DNA of 64,000 bases from Roseovarius atlanticus (GCF_001441615.1 NZ_LAXJ01000002.1:124001-188000), one strand, 5' to 3'. Positions 1 through 8,046 are shown, counted from the first letter of the stretch. Notes: a model not told the origin generated them from the sequence alone. Numbers and translations are program-made.

Positions 1-161
1 TGTTCCGCCTGTTCGACATCTGGAAACCCGGGCCCGTGGGCTGGGCCGACCGGCAGGGCGGCGCTTTCGGCGTGATGCTGGACGACCTGATCGCCGGGCT
101 TTTCGCCGCGCTGGGCGTCATGCTCTTCGCCTGGCTGTCGCACGGGGTGCTGGGGCTATGA
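1..161 (+). CDS. pgpA: Phosphatidylglycerophosphatase A, C-terminal end (partial)
   Basis: The window opens inside this gene; the reading frame starts at base 3 and ends with TGA at 159-161. The visible 52 residues contain [11 protein letters not shown] and [11 protein letters not shown], which are the conserved C-terminal blocks of PgpA, the membrane enzyme that removes phosphate from phosphatidylglycerophosphate to give phosphatidylglycerol. The last 20 residues are hydrophobic and fit a terminal membrane helix. Its stop overlaps the start of the next gene (ATGA), so the two are probably translationally coupled. The N-terminal part lies outside the window. Confidence 0.85.
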   Translation, partial: FRLFDIWKPGPVGWADRQGGAFGVMLDDLIAGLFAALGVMLFAWLSHGVLGL

Positions 162-625
162 GCGCCGAGGACGTGCTGAAGGCGGCCAAGGCGGCGGGGC
201 TGATGGTATCAGTGGCCGAATCCTGCACCGGGGGCATGGTGGCCGCCGCGCTCACGGATATCGCCGGCTCCTCGGCGGTCGTGGAACGCGGCTTCGTCAC
301 CTACTCCAACAGCGCCAAGCAGCAGATGCTGGGCGTGCGGGCCGAGACGCTGGAGGCGCATGGCGCGGTGTCGGAAGAGGTCGCGCGGGAGATGGCGGAA
401 GGCGCGCTGGACCATTCCGAGGCCGACGTGGCGGTATCGATCACCGGCATCGCCGGCCCCGGCGGGTCCGAGCACAAACCCGAGGGGCGCGTCTGTTTCG
501 GGCTGGCGCGCGTGGGCCGCGTGACGCAAGTGGAAACGGTGGAATTCGGTGCCTTGGGCCGGGCCGAGGTGCGCATCGCCGCGCGGGATCATGCGCTGGC
601 GCTTTTGCTCAAGGGGCTCGGCTGA
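158..625 (+). CDS. pncC: CinA C-terminal domain protein (nicotinamide-nucleotide amidase, PncC)
   Basis: A 155-residue stand-alone CinA C-terminal domain. Conserved blocks are visible: [21 protein letters not shown] near residues 18-38, [11 protein letters not shown] near 45-55, and [10 protein letters not shown] near 94-103. This family (PncC) deamidates nicotinamide mononucleotide to nicotinic acid mononucleotide in the cytoplasmic pyridine-nucleotide salvage cycle. The length matches the single-domain form rather than the 400-residue CinA with a MoaB-like N terminus. The start ATG overlaps the pgpA stop, a pairing common in Rhodobacteraceae. Family assignment is firm; the enzymatic role follows from family knowledge. 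Confidence 0.9.
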   Translation: MSAEDVLKAAKAAGLMVSVAESCTGGMVAAALTDIAGSSAVVERGFVTYSNSAKQQMLGVRAETLEAHGAVSEEVAREMAEGALDHSEADVAVSITGIAGPGGSEHKPEGRVCFGLARVGRVTQVETVEFGALGRAEVRIAARDHALALLLKGLG

Positions 626-694
626 GCCGTCTTGCCCCGGTCCCTGCCCTGCGGCTAGGACTGCAGGTAGCGTTCAGCACAGGATGTTTCCGAC

Positions 695-1126
695 ATGACG
701 ACACGGGGCCAATGCCATTGCGGCGCCACGCGTTGGCAGTTCGAGGGTGCGCCCACCTGGGCCTGCTATTGCCACTGCGACGACTGCCGCCGCAATTGCG
801 GCGCGCCGGTGGTGGCGTGGCTGGGCGTGCCGGTGACGGCGTTCCACTGGACCGGTGCAGCGCCCGCGACCCGCGAAAGCTCGCCCGGCGCCTACCGCCA
901 TTTCTGCGCCAGTTGCGGCACGCCCATGGCGTTCGAGGCGGATCACTATCCGGGGGACATGCACGTCTACGCCGCCGCGCTAAAAGACCCGGGCGCAGTG
1001 CAGCCGGCCTTTCACGTGCATTACGACAAGCGGCTGCCATGGCTGAAGATCGACGACGACCTGCCGAAATACGACGGCAGCGTTGTGGACCTGCCAGAGG
1101 ACGCCGTCATCTTCCCAAAGGACTGA
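695..1126 (+). CDS. GFA family protein (glutathione-dependent formaldehyde-activating enzyme/CENP-V fold)
   Basis: A 143-residue protein with the GFA zinc-binding pattern: GQCHCGATRW near the N terminus, CYCHCDDCRRNCGAP near residues 24-38, and FCASCGTPMAFEAD near residues 69-82. These cysteines form the two zinc sites of the family. Members were named after a formaldehyde-glutathione activating enzyme, but most are uncharacterised and the original activity is debated, so only the family is claimed. It stands alone between pncC and a convergent MmgE/PrpD gene. Confidence 0.88.
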   Translation: MTTRGQCHCGATRWQFEGAPTWACYCHCDDCRRNCGAPVVAWLGVPVTAFHWTGAAPATRESSPGAYRHFCASCGTPMAFEADHYPGDMHVYAAALKDPGAVQPAFHVHYDKRLPWLKIDDDLPKYDGSVVDLPEDAVIFPKD

Positions 1127-1131
1127 CCGGC

Positions 1132-2430
1132 CTAGCGCACCAGCAGCGCCGAGAACTCTTCCGGCGGGGCATCGGCCTCGATCGCCTGCCAGATCGCCTC
1201 GGCGCGCCCGTCGCCCAGCAAGGCGGCGGCCTTGGTGCGCACGCGTTTCTGGCGCGCGGCAAGGCCGGGATCGGCGTCGAGGTCGTGAAAGAGATCCCGC
1301 ACGGTGCCGTCCGTCAGCGTCACCCGCAGGCGGGCCTGCATTTCAGTCAGGCTGTCGTCGCTGTCCACGCGGACCCGGTCGCGCAGCGCGGCGAGGTCGG
1401 AGTCACGGCTGAGCGCGTCGTCGAAGCTTTCCAGCCGCGCGGTGTCGTGCCCGGTCAGCGCCATTGCGGCGACCATGCGGTAGCTGAACTTGGACTGAAG
1501 CCCGCTTTCGGGCGTCGCGATGTTGCACACACTCAGCCAGCGGGGATGGGTGGCGATCTCGACCGTCTCGACCCGGTCCGCCGGTGCATCGAGGTCGCGC
1601 ATCGCCTCGAGCGTGGCGTGCAGGCCGTGGCAGCAGGCGTGGAATTTGTGCTGCACGCTTTCGAACAGCCACTCTTGGCCCAGCGTATCGAACGCCGTGC
1701 CCCGCCCTTCGCCATGATGCGTCGGCCCGAACCCGTTCTGCCCGTCCATCGCGCCGGGCGCGCTGAGAAAACCGCGCGCGGCCAGCTGCGCCGCCTCGAC
1801 GCCGTTCGACGCGGCAAGGCCGGCGTTCATCGGTTTGCCCATGCTGCCGAACTGCGCCTTGATCCCCGAGGCACGGGTGGTCACGAGGCCGATGGCGTGC
1901 TGCATCTGCTCCGGCGTCAGCCCCATCAGGCGCCCGGCGGCCAGCGTCGCGCCAAAGGCCCCGGCGGTGGCGGTCTGGTGAAAGCCCACTTGGTAATGCG
2001 CCCGGCCCAGCCAGACGCCCACGCGGATCGACGCCTCGACGCCGATCAGCGCGGCCTCCTGCAGCGCGGGGCCGGTCGCGCCTACCGACTCGCCCACGGC
2101 GAGGGCGGCGGGGATCACGGCTACGGACGGGTGGCCGATATGGGCGAAATGCGTGTCGTCGTAATCGAGCGCGTGGGACACCGTGCCATTGACCAGCGCG
2201 GCCATGCGGGCGGGTACGCGCAGATCGCTGCCGATCAGGCCCGCCTGCGGACTGCCGCCTTCGTCCTCGGCCTGCGCACGCAGGACGCGGCCCACGGGTT
2301 CGTCCCGCCCGGCAATGCCGACCGCGGCCCAGTCGAGCAGCGACACGCGCAGGATTTCCATCGCATCCGGCGCTTTCACGGGGCCAAGGGCGAACCCGGC
2401 CAGGCGTCTGGAAATCTCAACCCCGTCCAT
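1132..2430 (-). CDS. MmgE/PrpD family protein
   Basis: A 432-residue protein of the MmgE/PrpD family, which includes 2-methylcitrate dehydratase and cis-aconitate decarboxylase. Family-typical blocks are visible: SHALDYDDTHF (about residues 85-95), HFGSM-like AQFGSMGKPMNAGLAASNGV (about 194-213) and FHACCHGLHATLEA. The neighbours give no prp operon (no prpB or prpC), so the substrate cannot be named. The ATG start overlaps the end of the upstream COQ10-like gene by 14 bases, so the two are probably co-transcribed, with this gene distal. Confidence 0.88.
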   Translation of the reverse strand: MDGVEISRRLAGFALGPVKAPDAMEILRVSLLDWAAVGIAGRDEPVGRVLRAQAEDEGGSPQAGLIGSDLRVPARMAALVNGTVSHALDYDDTHFAHIGHPSVAVIPAALAVGESVGATGPALQEAALIGVEASIRVGVWLGRAHYQVGFHQTATAGAFGATLAAGRLMGLTPEQMQHAIGLVTTRASGIKAQFGSMGKPMNAGLAASNGVEAAQLAARGFLSAPGAMDGQNGFGPTHHGEGRGTAFDTLGQEWLFESVQHKFHACCHGLHATLEAMRDLDAPADRVETVEIATHPRWLSVCNIATPESGLQSKFSYRMVAAMALTGHDTARLESFDDALSRDSDLAALRDRVRVDSDDSLTEMQARLRVTLTDGTVRDLFHDLDADPGLAARQKRVRTKAAALLGDGRAEAIWQAIEADAPPEEFSALLVR

Positions 2431-2872
2431 AAAGCGCCTCCGCCCGTGTCTCGAAGGCGCGCACGATACGTTTCATCGCCTCGTAGAAGAAGAGCTCCGC
2501 CGCGCCCTGCAACAGCCTGTTCTTGAACTTGAAATCGACATCGAAGCCGACCTCGCACTGGCCGTCGCCAACGTCGCGAAATTCCCAGTTGGAGCGCATG
2601 TGGTGAAACGGACCATCAAGGTATTCCGTCTCGATCCGTTTTTTCTCGGGCCACAGCACGACCCGGCTACTGAACCGCTCGCGGAAGACGCGGAAACTGA
2701 TCACCAGGTCGGCCTCCATCACCTTGCTGCCGTCGTCCTGCGGGGTGACGCTGTTCACCCGCGCGGCGGCGGTCCAGGGCAGGAATTCGGGGTAGGAGCC
2801 CACATCGGCGACAAGGTCGTACATTTGTTGCGCGGTATAGGGTAGCGTCCGGGTTTCGGCATGGGATGGCAT
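2417..2872 (-). CDS. COQ10/RatA-like START-domain protein (ubiquinone-binding)
   Basis: A 151-residue SRPBCC/START-fold protein. The N terminus (TRTLPYTAQQMYDLVADVG, then YPEFLPW) and the later VLWPEKKRIETEYLDGPF block are typical of the coenzyme Q-binding COQ10 family, which databases often call RatA toxin. In alphaproteobacteria the COQ10-like role, as a ubiquinone chaperone for respiration, is the more likely one; the toxin name comes from E. coli. It overlaps the downstream MmgE/PrpD gene by 14 bases. A small divergent gene begins about 130 bases upstream. Confidence 0.85.
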   Translation of the reverse strand: MPSHAETRTLPYTAQQMYDLVADVGSYPEFLPWTAAARVNSVTPQDDGSKVMEADLVISFRVFRERFSSRVVLWPEKKRIETEYLDGPFHHMRSNWEFRDVGDGQCEVGFDVDFKFKNRLLQGAAELFFYEAMKRIVRAFETRAEALYGRG

Positions 2873-2999
2873 GAAGACAGGTCGGTCCGTTGGCTTGTGG
2901 CGGTGCAGGTCTGTGTCGTAAACTGACCCGCGAAATGCAAGAGGAACCGGAAATGCCGCGCCAAAAAGTCATCGTCTGCCCGGCCAGGACCCCGGCCCG

Positions 3000-3179
3000 A
3001 TGAATCCGCGCTGGCTGTTTCGCATGGCGCGCTGGGCGCAGAACCCGCCAAGCGCGGGACGCGTCAAGTTCGTCTTTGCCATCATCGGGATCTGCCTGCT
3101 GATCGCGGGAGCGGAGAAGTTCATCGGCCTGCCCGACTGGATGTCGGTCGACACCAAGACCTGGAAGTACCGCCCCTGA
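3000..3179 (+). CDS. Small conserved membrane protein, 59 aa
   Basis: ATG at 3000 opens a 59-residue frame ending with TGA at 3177-3179. The product begins MNPRWLFRMARWAQNPPS, continues with one strongly hydrophobic segment (FVFAIIGICLLIAGAEKFIG, about residues 24-43), and ends with a short polar tail rich in tryptophan and lysine. This is one transmembrane helix with a basic, probably cytoplasmic, N terminus. Codon use is GC-rich like the flanking chromosome. I recall similar small proteins in roseobacters but know of no function. It is the last chromosomal gene before the integrated element. Confidence 0.7.
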   Translation: MNPRWLFRMARWAQNPPSAGRVKFVFAIIGICLLIAGAEKFIGLPDWMSVDTKTWKYRP

Positions 3180-3195
3180 GTCACGGTCGGACCCG

Positions 3196-3247
3196 CAAGA
3201 GTCTTCGTAGGGAGACTCTTGGGTAGAGGAAATTCGTACGAATTTTC
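3196..3247. repeat. Two adjacent inverted repeats (possible bidirectional terminator)
   Basis: 3196-3221 reads CAAGAGTCT, an 8-base loop, then AGACTCTTG: a 9-bp perfect stem. Immediately after, 3230-3245 is a perfect 16-bp palindrome AAATTCGTACGAATTT. They lie between the 59-aa gene (plus strand) and the 3' end of the split tRNA (minus strand), where they could end transcription from either side. No long T-run is present, so termination is inference. Confidence 0.5.
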
Positions 3248-3274
3248 TGGGGCTTGCGCCAAGAAACGGGGGAA

Positions 3275-3327
3275 TGGCGCACCTGAAAGGATTCGAACCT
3301 TTGGCCTCTGCCTTCGGAGGGCAGCGC
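3275..3327 (-). pseudogene. tRNA-Arg(CCG), 3' half, separated by integration
   Basis: Read on the minus strand, this stretch holds the anticodon arm (loop CTCCGAA with anticodon CCG), the variable region AGGCC, a complete T arm (AAAGG-TTCGAAT-CCTTT), the 3' acceptor strand CAGGTGC, a G discriminator and an encoded CCA. The sequence beyond 3327 inside the element is not a tRNA 5' half: no D arm and no acceptor strand. The missing half is at 36972-37022, whose 5' acceptor strand GCACCTG pairs perfectly with CAGGTGC here. This is the chromosomal end of a tRNA gene cut by the element. Confidence 0.9.
3301..3327. repeat. attL: left attachment repeat
   Basis: 27 bp shared with 36972-36998, with one mismatch (C at 3308, T in the right copy) and 19 identical bases after it. 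It covers the anticodon arm and variable region of tRNA-Arg(CCG). Identity stops abruptly at both ends. The integrase gene begins to read out about 110 bp inside this site. Confidence 0.9.
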
Positions 3328-3434
3328 CAACTTTCTAAGTTATTGTTTTTATTTCATTATGTGATCGCCCACGTCCGGTAATTCTCCTTTATTTCCCGAC
3401 AATGCCAGGAGTTTCCGGACGAAACCGGACGAGA

Positions 3435-4595
3435 TCACGCCCTGCGCTTCTTGAGGTTGTCCATGATGTCAACCTGTTGATCGTGATAACTCGGAGAGTG
3501 GTGCCAGTAGACGTCCGAAATCGTCTGAGGACTCGTCGAGAAGTAGTCCGCAGCTTGCTCGATGCTCATGCCATTCTGGATTGCCAATGTGATAGCAGTA
3601 TGCTTGAGCGTATGTTGATTAATTTTCCGACCGTTTTCTTCGGTCATGATTTCAAGCTTCTCTGCTGCCCTCTGTAACGACTTCCTGATTGTCAGAATGG
3701 GCATACCTGGATGTCTGGCAGTTTCGGCAATGTAGATCTGCCCGGACGCTTCTGCATTCTTCTGCCAGCGCCGGAGGTGAGAGAGTAATCGTCGAGGAAT
3801 GCGATGCGGTTTCCGTTGCTTTGCGGTTTCACGTTCATCGATGCCTGAACGATACCAGACACCTTCCACCAGGTCTAAATACGGTCCATCCCGGCGCGGC
3901 TTAAACGTTGTCTTACCGATGGTCTTTGACCTGGACCCCGTGTAGAACTGACAAAGAGCGATCCGCGCCGCATGCCTTGTCTTCCTCGTCCGGCCCTTGA
4001 AGGTCAGCTTTCCATCAGGACCCCGTTTGCGGTGTCCGAAGTATAATAACCAGAGGATCCTTCCGAATTCCTCGCGCGTCAGAAAATCCGGGCGCGGCTT
4101 GGCAGACTTCGGAGTGAACACGCGCGGAGCAGATGCGATTACCTGCTCTTCGTGTGCGAAGTTTAACGCTCGGCGGAGAACACCAAGAGATCTCTTATCC
4201 GTACTGTCAGCATTCGCGCTCTGCCGAACGAATTCGGTGCATGTATGACGATTAATGTCAGCAACAGTCTTATCGTTCCAGAACGGCAAAAGCGACTTAA
4301 TCGCGTAGACTGCACGTTCTTCCGACGCGAGATCAGCTGAGGCATGATCGAGGTAATATTCCAGAACAGATACGACCGATACCGACTGAACGGCGCGGTC
4401 GCGATCTCTTGGTTCGAGCTTACCTCTCTTGCTGGCAATATACTCAGCTAGTTTTTGCTCAGCTTCGCCGCGATTTTCGAGTCCAGAGATGCCTGTCGGG
4501 ATGTCGGAAACACCTGTGTCGCGGATGTAGAAATCGATCTTTCCGTTCGGTCGTTTCTTTTCGTAGAGCCGTGGTCCTTTTCCCGGTCTTGGCAT
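3435..4595 (-). CDS. int: Tyrosine recombinase/integrase
   Basis: A 386-residue site-specific tyrosine recombinase. The catalytic domain shows box I YTGSRSKT (Arg222), the box II motif QHTLKHT (His328, His332) and the nucleophile in DVYWHHSP (Tyr363). The second box II arginine of the general family is lysine here (Lys331); I recall the HTLKHT form as common among alphaproteobacterial integrases. The N terminus (GPRLYEKKRPNGKIDFYIRD) fits the arm-type binding region, and residues about 60-160 fit the core-binding domain. It lies next to attL and reads toward it, so it is the likely enzyme that integrated the element into tRNA-Arg(CCG). The excisionase-like gene overlaps its 5' end. Confidence 0.95.
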   Translation of the reverse strand: MPRPGKGPRLYEKKRPNGKIDFYIRDTGVSDIPTGISGLENRGEAEQKLAEYIASKRGKLEPRDRDRAVQSVSVVSVLEYYLDHASADLASEERAVYAIKSLLPFWNDKTVADINRHTCTEFVRQSANADSTDKRSLGVLRRALNFAHEEQVIASAPRVFTPKSAKPRPDFLTREEFGRILWLLYFGHRKRGPDGKLTFKGRTRKTRHAARIALCQFYTGSRSKTIGKTTFKPRRDGPYLDLVEGVWYRSGIDERETAKQRKPHRIPRRLLSHLRRWQKNAEASGQIYIAETARHPGMPILTIRKSLQRAAEKLEIMTEENGRKINQHTLKHTAITLAIQNGMSIEQAADYFSTSPQTISDVYWHHSPSYHDQQVDIMDNLKKRRA

Positions 4596-4744
4596 GTCGC
4601 AAATTTCTCCAGGTTGTCTTCGTGAATTCGGTAACTTCTGCCGATCTTTCGGGCAATAAGGTTGCGTTTGTTAATCTCGTTGAGAACTGTCTTGTAAGGT
4701 ACTTGCAAGGCATCGGCAGCTTGTTGAGCGGTGAGAATATTCAT
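4448..4744 (-). CDS. xis: Excisionase-like helix-turn-helix protein
   Basis: A 98-residue protein whose first 50 residues (LTAQQAADALQVPYKTVLN, then GRSYRIHEDNLEKF) are the MerR-like winged helix of the excisionase/HTH_17 family. Such proteins bind and bend att DNA and direct the integrase toward excision. Its 3' end overlaps the integrase start by about 148 bases in another frame. The HTH lies entirely outside the overlap and the tail shows no recognisable domain, so the true length may be determined mostly by the overlap. Start ATG at 4744. Recombination directionality factor or transcriptional regulator of int are both possible. Confidence 0.75.
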   Translation of the reverse strand: MNILTAQQAADALQVPYKTVLNEINKRNLIARKIGRSYRIHEDNLEKFATCQDREKDHGSTKRNDRTERSISTSATQVFPTSRQASLDSKIAAKLSKN

Positions 4745-4896
4745 TTCCGGTTATTCCTCATTTTTTCCAATGAGTTCCCTTTCGCACAACAAGGTTAAAG
4801 ACAGGTTTAAGACAGTTAACCATCATTAATAACACCCTAAATTCCTTGCGTTTGCTGTACGCCAACATGGTTGACGCCAGGTAACCCTCCACAAGA

Positions 4897-6918
4897 TCAG
4901 GCATCGAACGAATTCTGTTCATGCTCATCCAGGATAACGCGCACCAGCTGCTTCAGAACACGGACAGATTTATGCTTCGGCATGGTTTGCTCAAGATACT
5001 GAATGTCACCGCTGCTCAGTTGAAAAAAACGGGGGTCAACGCCCACCTCCGAGGCGTACTCGGCAACGATAGACTTCACGAGATTACCGACGTGCTTCGC
5101 ATCTGGCTGCTCGACGCGGTAGACATCGCATCTGGAGATAAGTGGGGTATCAACCATATCGATTTGGTTAGCTGTCATGAACCAATTCACATGGCTGGCA
5201 TCGACGTTGCTCGCGAGGAACGGTTCGTACCATGTCTTCGCTTCGTTCGGTTCGAGAAGCGCCAGCAACGTGTCGATGACATCTCCATTCACTGAACGCT
5301 TCGGTGTCTTATCGACTTCATCGATGATGAGACCAGGATTGATAACTCTCGCATTCGCGACAGAAGTCGTGACAATTGATGGTAGTGATGTCGAGTATCC
5401 GGCATGGACGCCGAACAAGTTGGTGCCAGTCATACCGCCAACAGAGACACGCGTCGTCGCAATGTCCAGCGCTCTCATGAGATCTTCTGCAAGCGCAGAC
5501 TTACCCGTGCCAGGAGCGCCGACCAAAAGCGTCGGCCTGATCGCAACCATGCGTCGGCCAAACCGGAAGCCCCTGCGGATACCACCGAGGATACCTTCGA
5601 TGACGTTCGTCGCATGCGGATACTTGACAGACAGCTTTTTCTGAACGGCATCGAGCTTCTCCAGGTCGAGTAGTTCGACAGCTTCGATCTTGCGCGTAAG
5701 GATGTATTTTACGCGCTCTGGAACCGGATTCTTGGGGTTCACTGAGGAGTACTGATCCGGGTTGGTTAGGTAATCGTAGGTCTGCTTTCTGAGCCCTTCT
5801 TGATCAAGGAAATCACCAAGACTGATGGCGGGCTCGTCTTTCTCTTCCGACTTGCTGTCACCATTGCGATGCTTCTCCAGGTACTCATGCATATCTGATG
5901 CGTCGTAGTAGATATCAGCAAGTCTCTTGTAGTAGTCTTTCCGAGCCAGCAGCGGTTTTTGATCGTATGCAGGCGGGATCTCTTCACGATTCAGATGGAG
6001 AAGACGGCGGTTCGCGATCTTCCGTAGATCATCGACATCAATGTCACCGGCATTATTTTCCAGGTAACTCATGACCCTCTTCATGCGCTTCCGCTTATCA
6101 CGCAGTACACGTTCTTTTTTCAACGGAAAGGTCTTCACGACATCTTCGATACTCATGTATCCACTGAGCAGTGAAACAATGATGTCGCGATCTTCCTCAT
6201 CGAGCTCCTCAAAGATAATACCCGGTTGCTCTCCTGCATCCTTCACCTTCCGCAAAAGGAGCTCATGCAAGAAATGTACTTCGACACCTTCTGACCGCCA
6301 CTTCAGAGCACTTTCCACTTTTCTCTGGTCGTCCTTCTTCTTCTTCTTCTCTTCCCTGCTCTCTTCAGACTTCTTCAGGAAATCAGACACAGCATCGTGC
6401 ATCCAGCGAAGCTCCGGATCATCATCGTCATCAAGGGGGCGGAACTGTGCTTTGATCTCATCGAAGGTGAAGAGCTCAGCAATTTGGTCCAGGTACATTT
6501 CGCGGTCGATGTCGTCTTCTTCGCCATCACCGGTCTGCTCAATGAGGTCCGGTTCGATCCCCATGTCGATCATCTTGTGGATAAGCACTGTGCGCAGGTA
6601 CATCAGAGCTTCGTTCTTTGCGTTCTTCTGAAGGTAGTTTAGATTCCGCTGCTTACTCGTCTTCGCGACGATAAGGGATCTCTCGTTGATCTTCGGGAAA
6701 GCGGACTGCACTTGATGCATCGTCATGTAGTTACCAAGCACACCAATGATGAGTTCACGGAACTTCTCGTCGGGGTAGAACTGACGATCAACAAAGTCAC
6801 AGGGCTGACCATGGACGCGAGCGCGGATCTTCAGAAGCTTCAGTAGGTCTTTAATGGAGATTTGCGCAGTGCGCTTCTTGAGCATCCGGACAATGCTCTC
6901 ATATTCGATGTCTGACAT
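4897..6918 (-). CDS. Lon-like AAA+ ATPase without protease domain
   Basis: A 673-residue ATPase. The AAA+ module at about 450-660 has Walker A GAPGTGKS (467-474), Walker B LIIDEVD (530-536), sensor 1 in FMTANQ (about 580-585) and an arginine in SRCDVYRV. The stretch RVSVGGM to the Walker B resembles the AAA module of Lon, but the protein stops after the small lid region and has no Ser-Lys protease domain. The N-terminal 300 residues contain an internal duplication: ELIIGVLGNYMTMHQVQSAF (about 55-74) matches DIIVSLLSGYMSIEDVVKTF (about 245-264), each followed by a basic helix. A highly acidic stretch lies between the copies. An unfoldase or remodeller acting in replication, partition or regulation is possible; no specific role can be assigned. 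SD AGGA lies 9 bases before the ATG. Confidence 0.75.
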   Translation of the reverse strand: MSDIEYESIVRMLKKRTAQISIKDLLKLLKIRARVHGQPCDFVDRQFYPDEKFRELIIGVLGNYMTMHQVQSAFPKINERSLIVAKTSKQRNLNYLQKNAKNEALMYLRTVLIHKMIDMGIEPDLIEQTGDGEEDDIDREMYLDQIAELFTFDEIKAQFRPLDDDDDPELRWMHDAVSDFLKKSEESREEKKKKKDDQRKVESALKWRSEGVEVHFLHELLLRKVKDAGEQPGIIFEELDEEDRDIIVSLLSGYMSIEDVVKTFPLKKERVLRDKRKRMKRVMSYLENNAGDIDVDDLRKIANRRLLHLNREEIPPAYDQKPLLARKDYYKRLADIYYDASDMHEYLEKHRNGDSKSEEKDEPAISLGDFLDQEGLRKQTYDYLTNPDQYSSVNPKNPVPERVKYILTRKIEAVELLDLEKLDAVQKKLSVKYPHATNVIEGILGGIRRGFRFGRRMVAIRPTLLVGAPGTGKSALAEDLMRALDIATTRVSVGGMTGTNLFGVHAGYSTSLPSIVTTSVANARVINPGLIIDEVDKTPKRSVNGDVIDTLLALLEPNEAKTWYEPFLASNVDASHVNWFMTANQIDMVDTPLISRCDVYRVEQPDAKHVGNLVKSIVAEYASEVGVDPRFFQLSSGDIQYLEQTMPKHKSVRVLKQLVRVILDEHEQNSFDA

Positions 6919-7108
6919 GTTTAGAGATCCTGGTCTTCAGGGGTACAGTAAAAGAGCTCACACCCAGCGCGGCGCTGGTGACCAGGTTCGTATGAGATAA
7001 TCGTTAAACATAGCGGCATCGATAAATTATCGCTTGCATTATGTCAATATAATATTTAATCCTGCCTTAATGTTTGTATTCAGAACGATCCGAAAAGGAG
7101 TACCAGAA

Positions 7109-7498
7109 ATGGCAGGTAATATCGATAACATTAAGGAAAGCATTGATAAGCTTTCATTGAAAGACATGAAAGAAGTCTACTCTCATCTTCAGTATTCTAT
7201 CGAGAAAAGACGGAAACAAGAAAAAGTCAACGCGATCAAGACGATGAGGAAAATGGCGGAGGAGACTGGCTTGGATTTCGATGACCTTATGCGTGAGCAT
7301 TTCGGCATCGATAATAACGATGGCCGTAAAGGCAAGCTTCCGGATAAATACATCCATCCGGACGACCCGGAAAAGACGTGGAGCGGTCGCGGTCGGATGC
7401 CTGCATGGATGACTGACTACATCGAAAGGCATGATAGCTATAACGATAAAGAAGACTTTCTCATTCACCAGGAAGAGAAAGAACCTTCAGCTCAATAA
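7109..7498 (+). CDS. H-NS/HvrA family nucleoid-associated protein
   Basis: A 129-residue protein with the two-part H-NS architecture. An N-terminal helical oligomerisation region (about 1-65, with IEKRRKQEKVNAIKTMRKMA) is followed by the DNA-binding motif KYIHPDDPEKTWSGRGRMPAW (about 88-108), matching the family signature TWSGRGR-x-P. Start ATG 7109 is preceded by AAAAGGAG at 8-9 bases; a start further upstream is possible but lacks such a site. H-NS-like proteins silence AT-rich horizontally acquired DNA. An element-borne copy could silence the element's own genes or reduce the cost of carrying it; that role is inference. It diverges from the AAA+ gene. Confidence 0.88.
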   Translation: MAGNIDNIKESIDKLSLKDMKEVYSHLQYSIEKRRKQEKVNAIKTMRKMAEETGLDFDDLMREHFGIDNNDGRKGKLPDKYIHPDDPEKTWSGRGRMPAWMTDYIERHDSYNDKEDFLIHQEEKEPSAQ

Positions 7499-7517
7499 GC
7501 TTGCATGTTGCGATTTT

Positions 7518-7562
7518 ACGCACACATATAATAGTCTGAAAGGGATTGTTTTATGTGTGCGT
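7518..7562. promoter_or_regulatory. Inverted repeat spanning promoter and start codon of the HTH gene
   Basis: ACGCACACAT (7518-7527) is exactly complementary to ATGTGTGCGT (7553-7562), which contains the start codon of the downstream HTH gene. A TATAAT (7527-7532) follows the left arm. The same phrase, ACACATATAAT, recurs as ACACATATATAAT before the holin-like gene near 12042. It could be an autoregulatory operator, or a start-codon hairpin if transcription begins upstream. Confidence 0.4.
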
Positions 7563-7786
7563 TTTACGATGATAAGGTCGATGTCGTTAAGAACTCGGTG
7601 AAGCAGTACAACGGCAAGCAACTGCGTAAGCTTCGCCTTGATCTCGAGCTCAGCCTGGAACAGATGTCACACCTTCTCGACGTGTCACGCACGACTGTCT
7701 ACCGGTACGAAAAGACACCAGACAAAGAGCTGCCTTTTTCCCTTTGCTGCACGATTGCCCTGGTGCGTCAGCGCTTCCTTCACTGA
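7553..7786 (+). CDS. Small helix-turn-helix regulator (XRE-like)
   Basis: A 77-residue protein whose middle (GKQLRKLRLDLELSLEQMSH, then LLDVSRTTVYRYEK) is a helix-turn-helix of the XRE/Cro type, covering about residues 21-55. It is short enough to be little more than the DNA-binding domain. SD-like AAAGGGA lies upstream of the ATG. It is in tandem with the H-NS-like gene and ends convergently with the next minus-strand gene, overlapping it by 7 bases. A role as element-level repressor is plausible but not shown. Confidence 0.65.
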   Translation: MCAFYDDKVDVVKNSVKQYNGKQLRKLRLDLELSLEQMSHLLDVSRTTVYRYEKTPDKELPFSLCCTIALVRQRFLH

Positions 7787-8046
7787 GGGCGCTGGGCATC
7801 TATCTCGATAAGCTTTTCCGCTTTCCGCACATCGCGGTCGTAAGCACCTTGGCAATGATCGGGTTCCCAGAAAAATATTAGATTGATAACCCGTTCCGGC
7901 CTGGACCACCCTGCCCTGTAACTCCTGGCGGATATGCTTTCGTGTGCGTTCGTGTCTTCGGCATTCGGCAGGAACATGCAGTTCAATAGCTGCGAGAATG
8001 CATCGGCAGAATTGAAGAAGCGCTTTCTGATATGTCTTGGAACCAT
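7780..8046 (-). CDS. Small conserved phage-type protein
   Basis: An 88-residue frame from ATG 8046. The sequence ESISARSYRAGW followed by VINLIFFWEPDHCQGAYD resembles a small protein I recall from proteobacterial prophages (pattern SARA-R, then IN-LFFW--DHC--AY), often in regions near lysis genes. I know of no function for it. Alternative longer starts (TTG at 8079) would run into a hairpin. An overlapping plus-strand frame over 7934-8203 is less convincing because it has no recognisable pattern. Confidence 0.55.
   Translation of the reverse strand: MVPRHIRKRFFNSADAFSQLLNCMFLPNAEDTNAHESISARSYRAGWSRPERVINLIFFWEPDHCQGAYDRDVRKAEKLIEIDAQRPQ

Noticed and set aside
712-2526. A long plus-strand open frame of about 600 codons across the GFA and MmgE/PrpD genes
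   Set aside because: It is arginine- and alanine-rich with no domain, and lies opposite two well-supported genes. High GC makes such antisense frames common here (others over suf, mfd and gyrA were dropped for the same reason).
3275-3345. A complete tRNA at the left boundary
   Set aside because: Only the 3' half (from the anticodon arm on) is present. The sequence past 3327 has no D arm or pairing acceptor strand.
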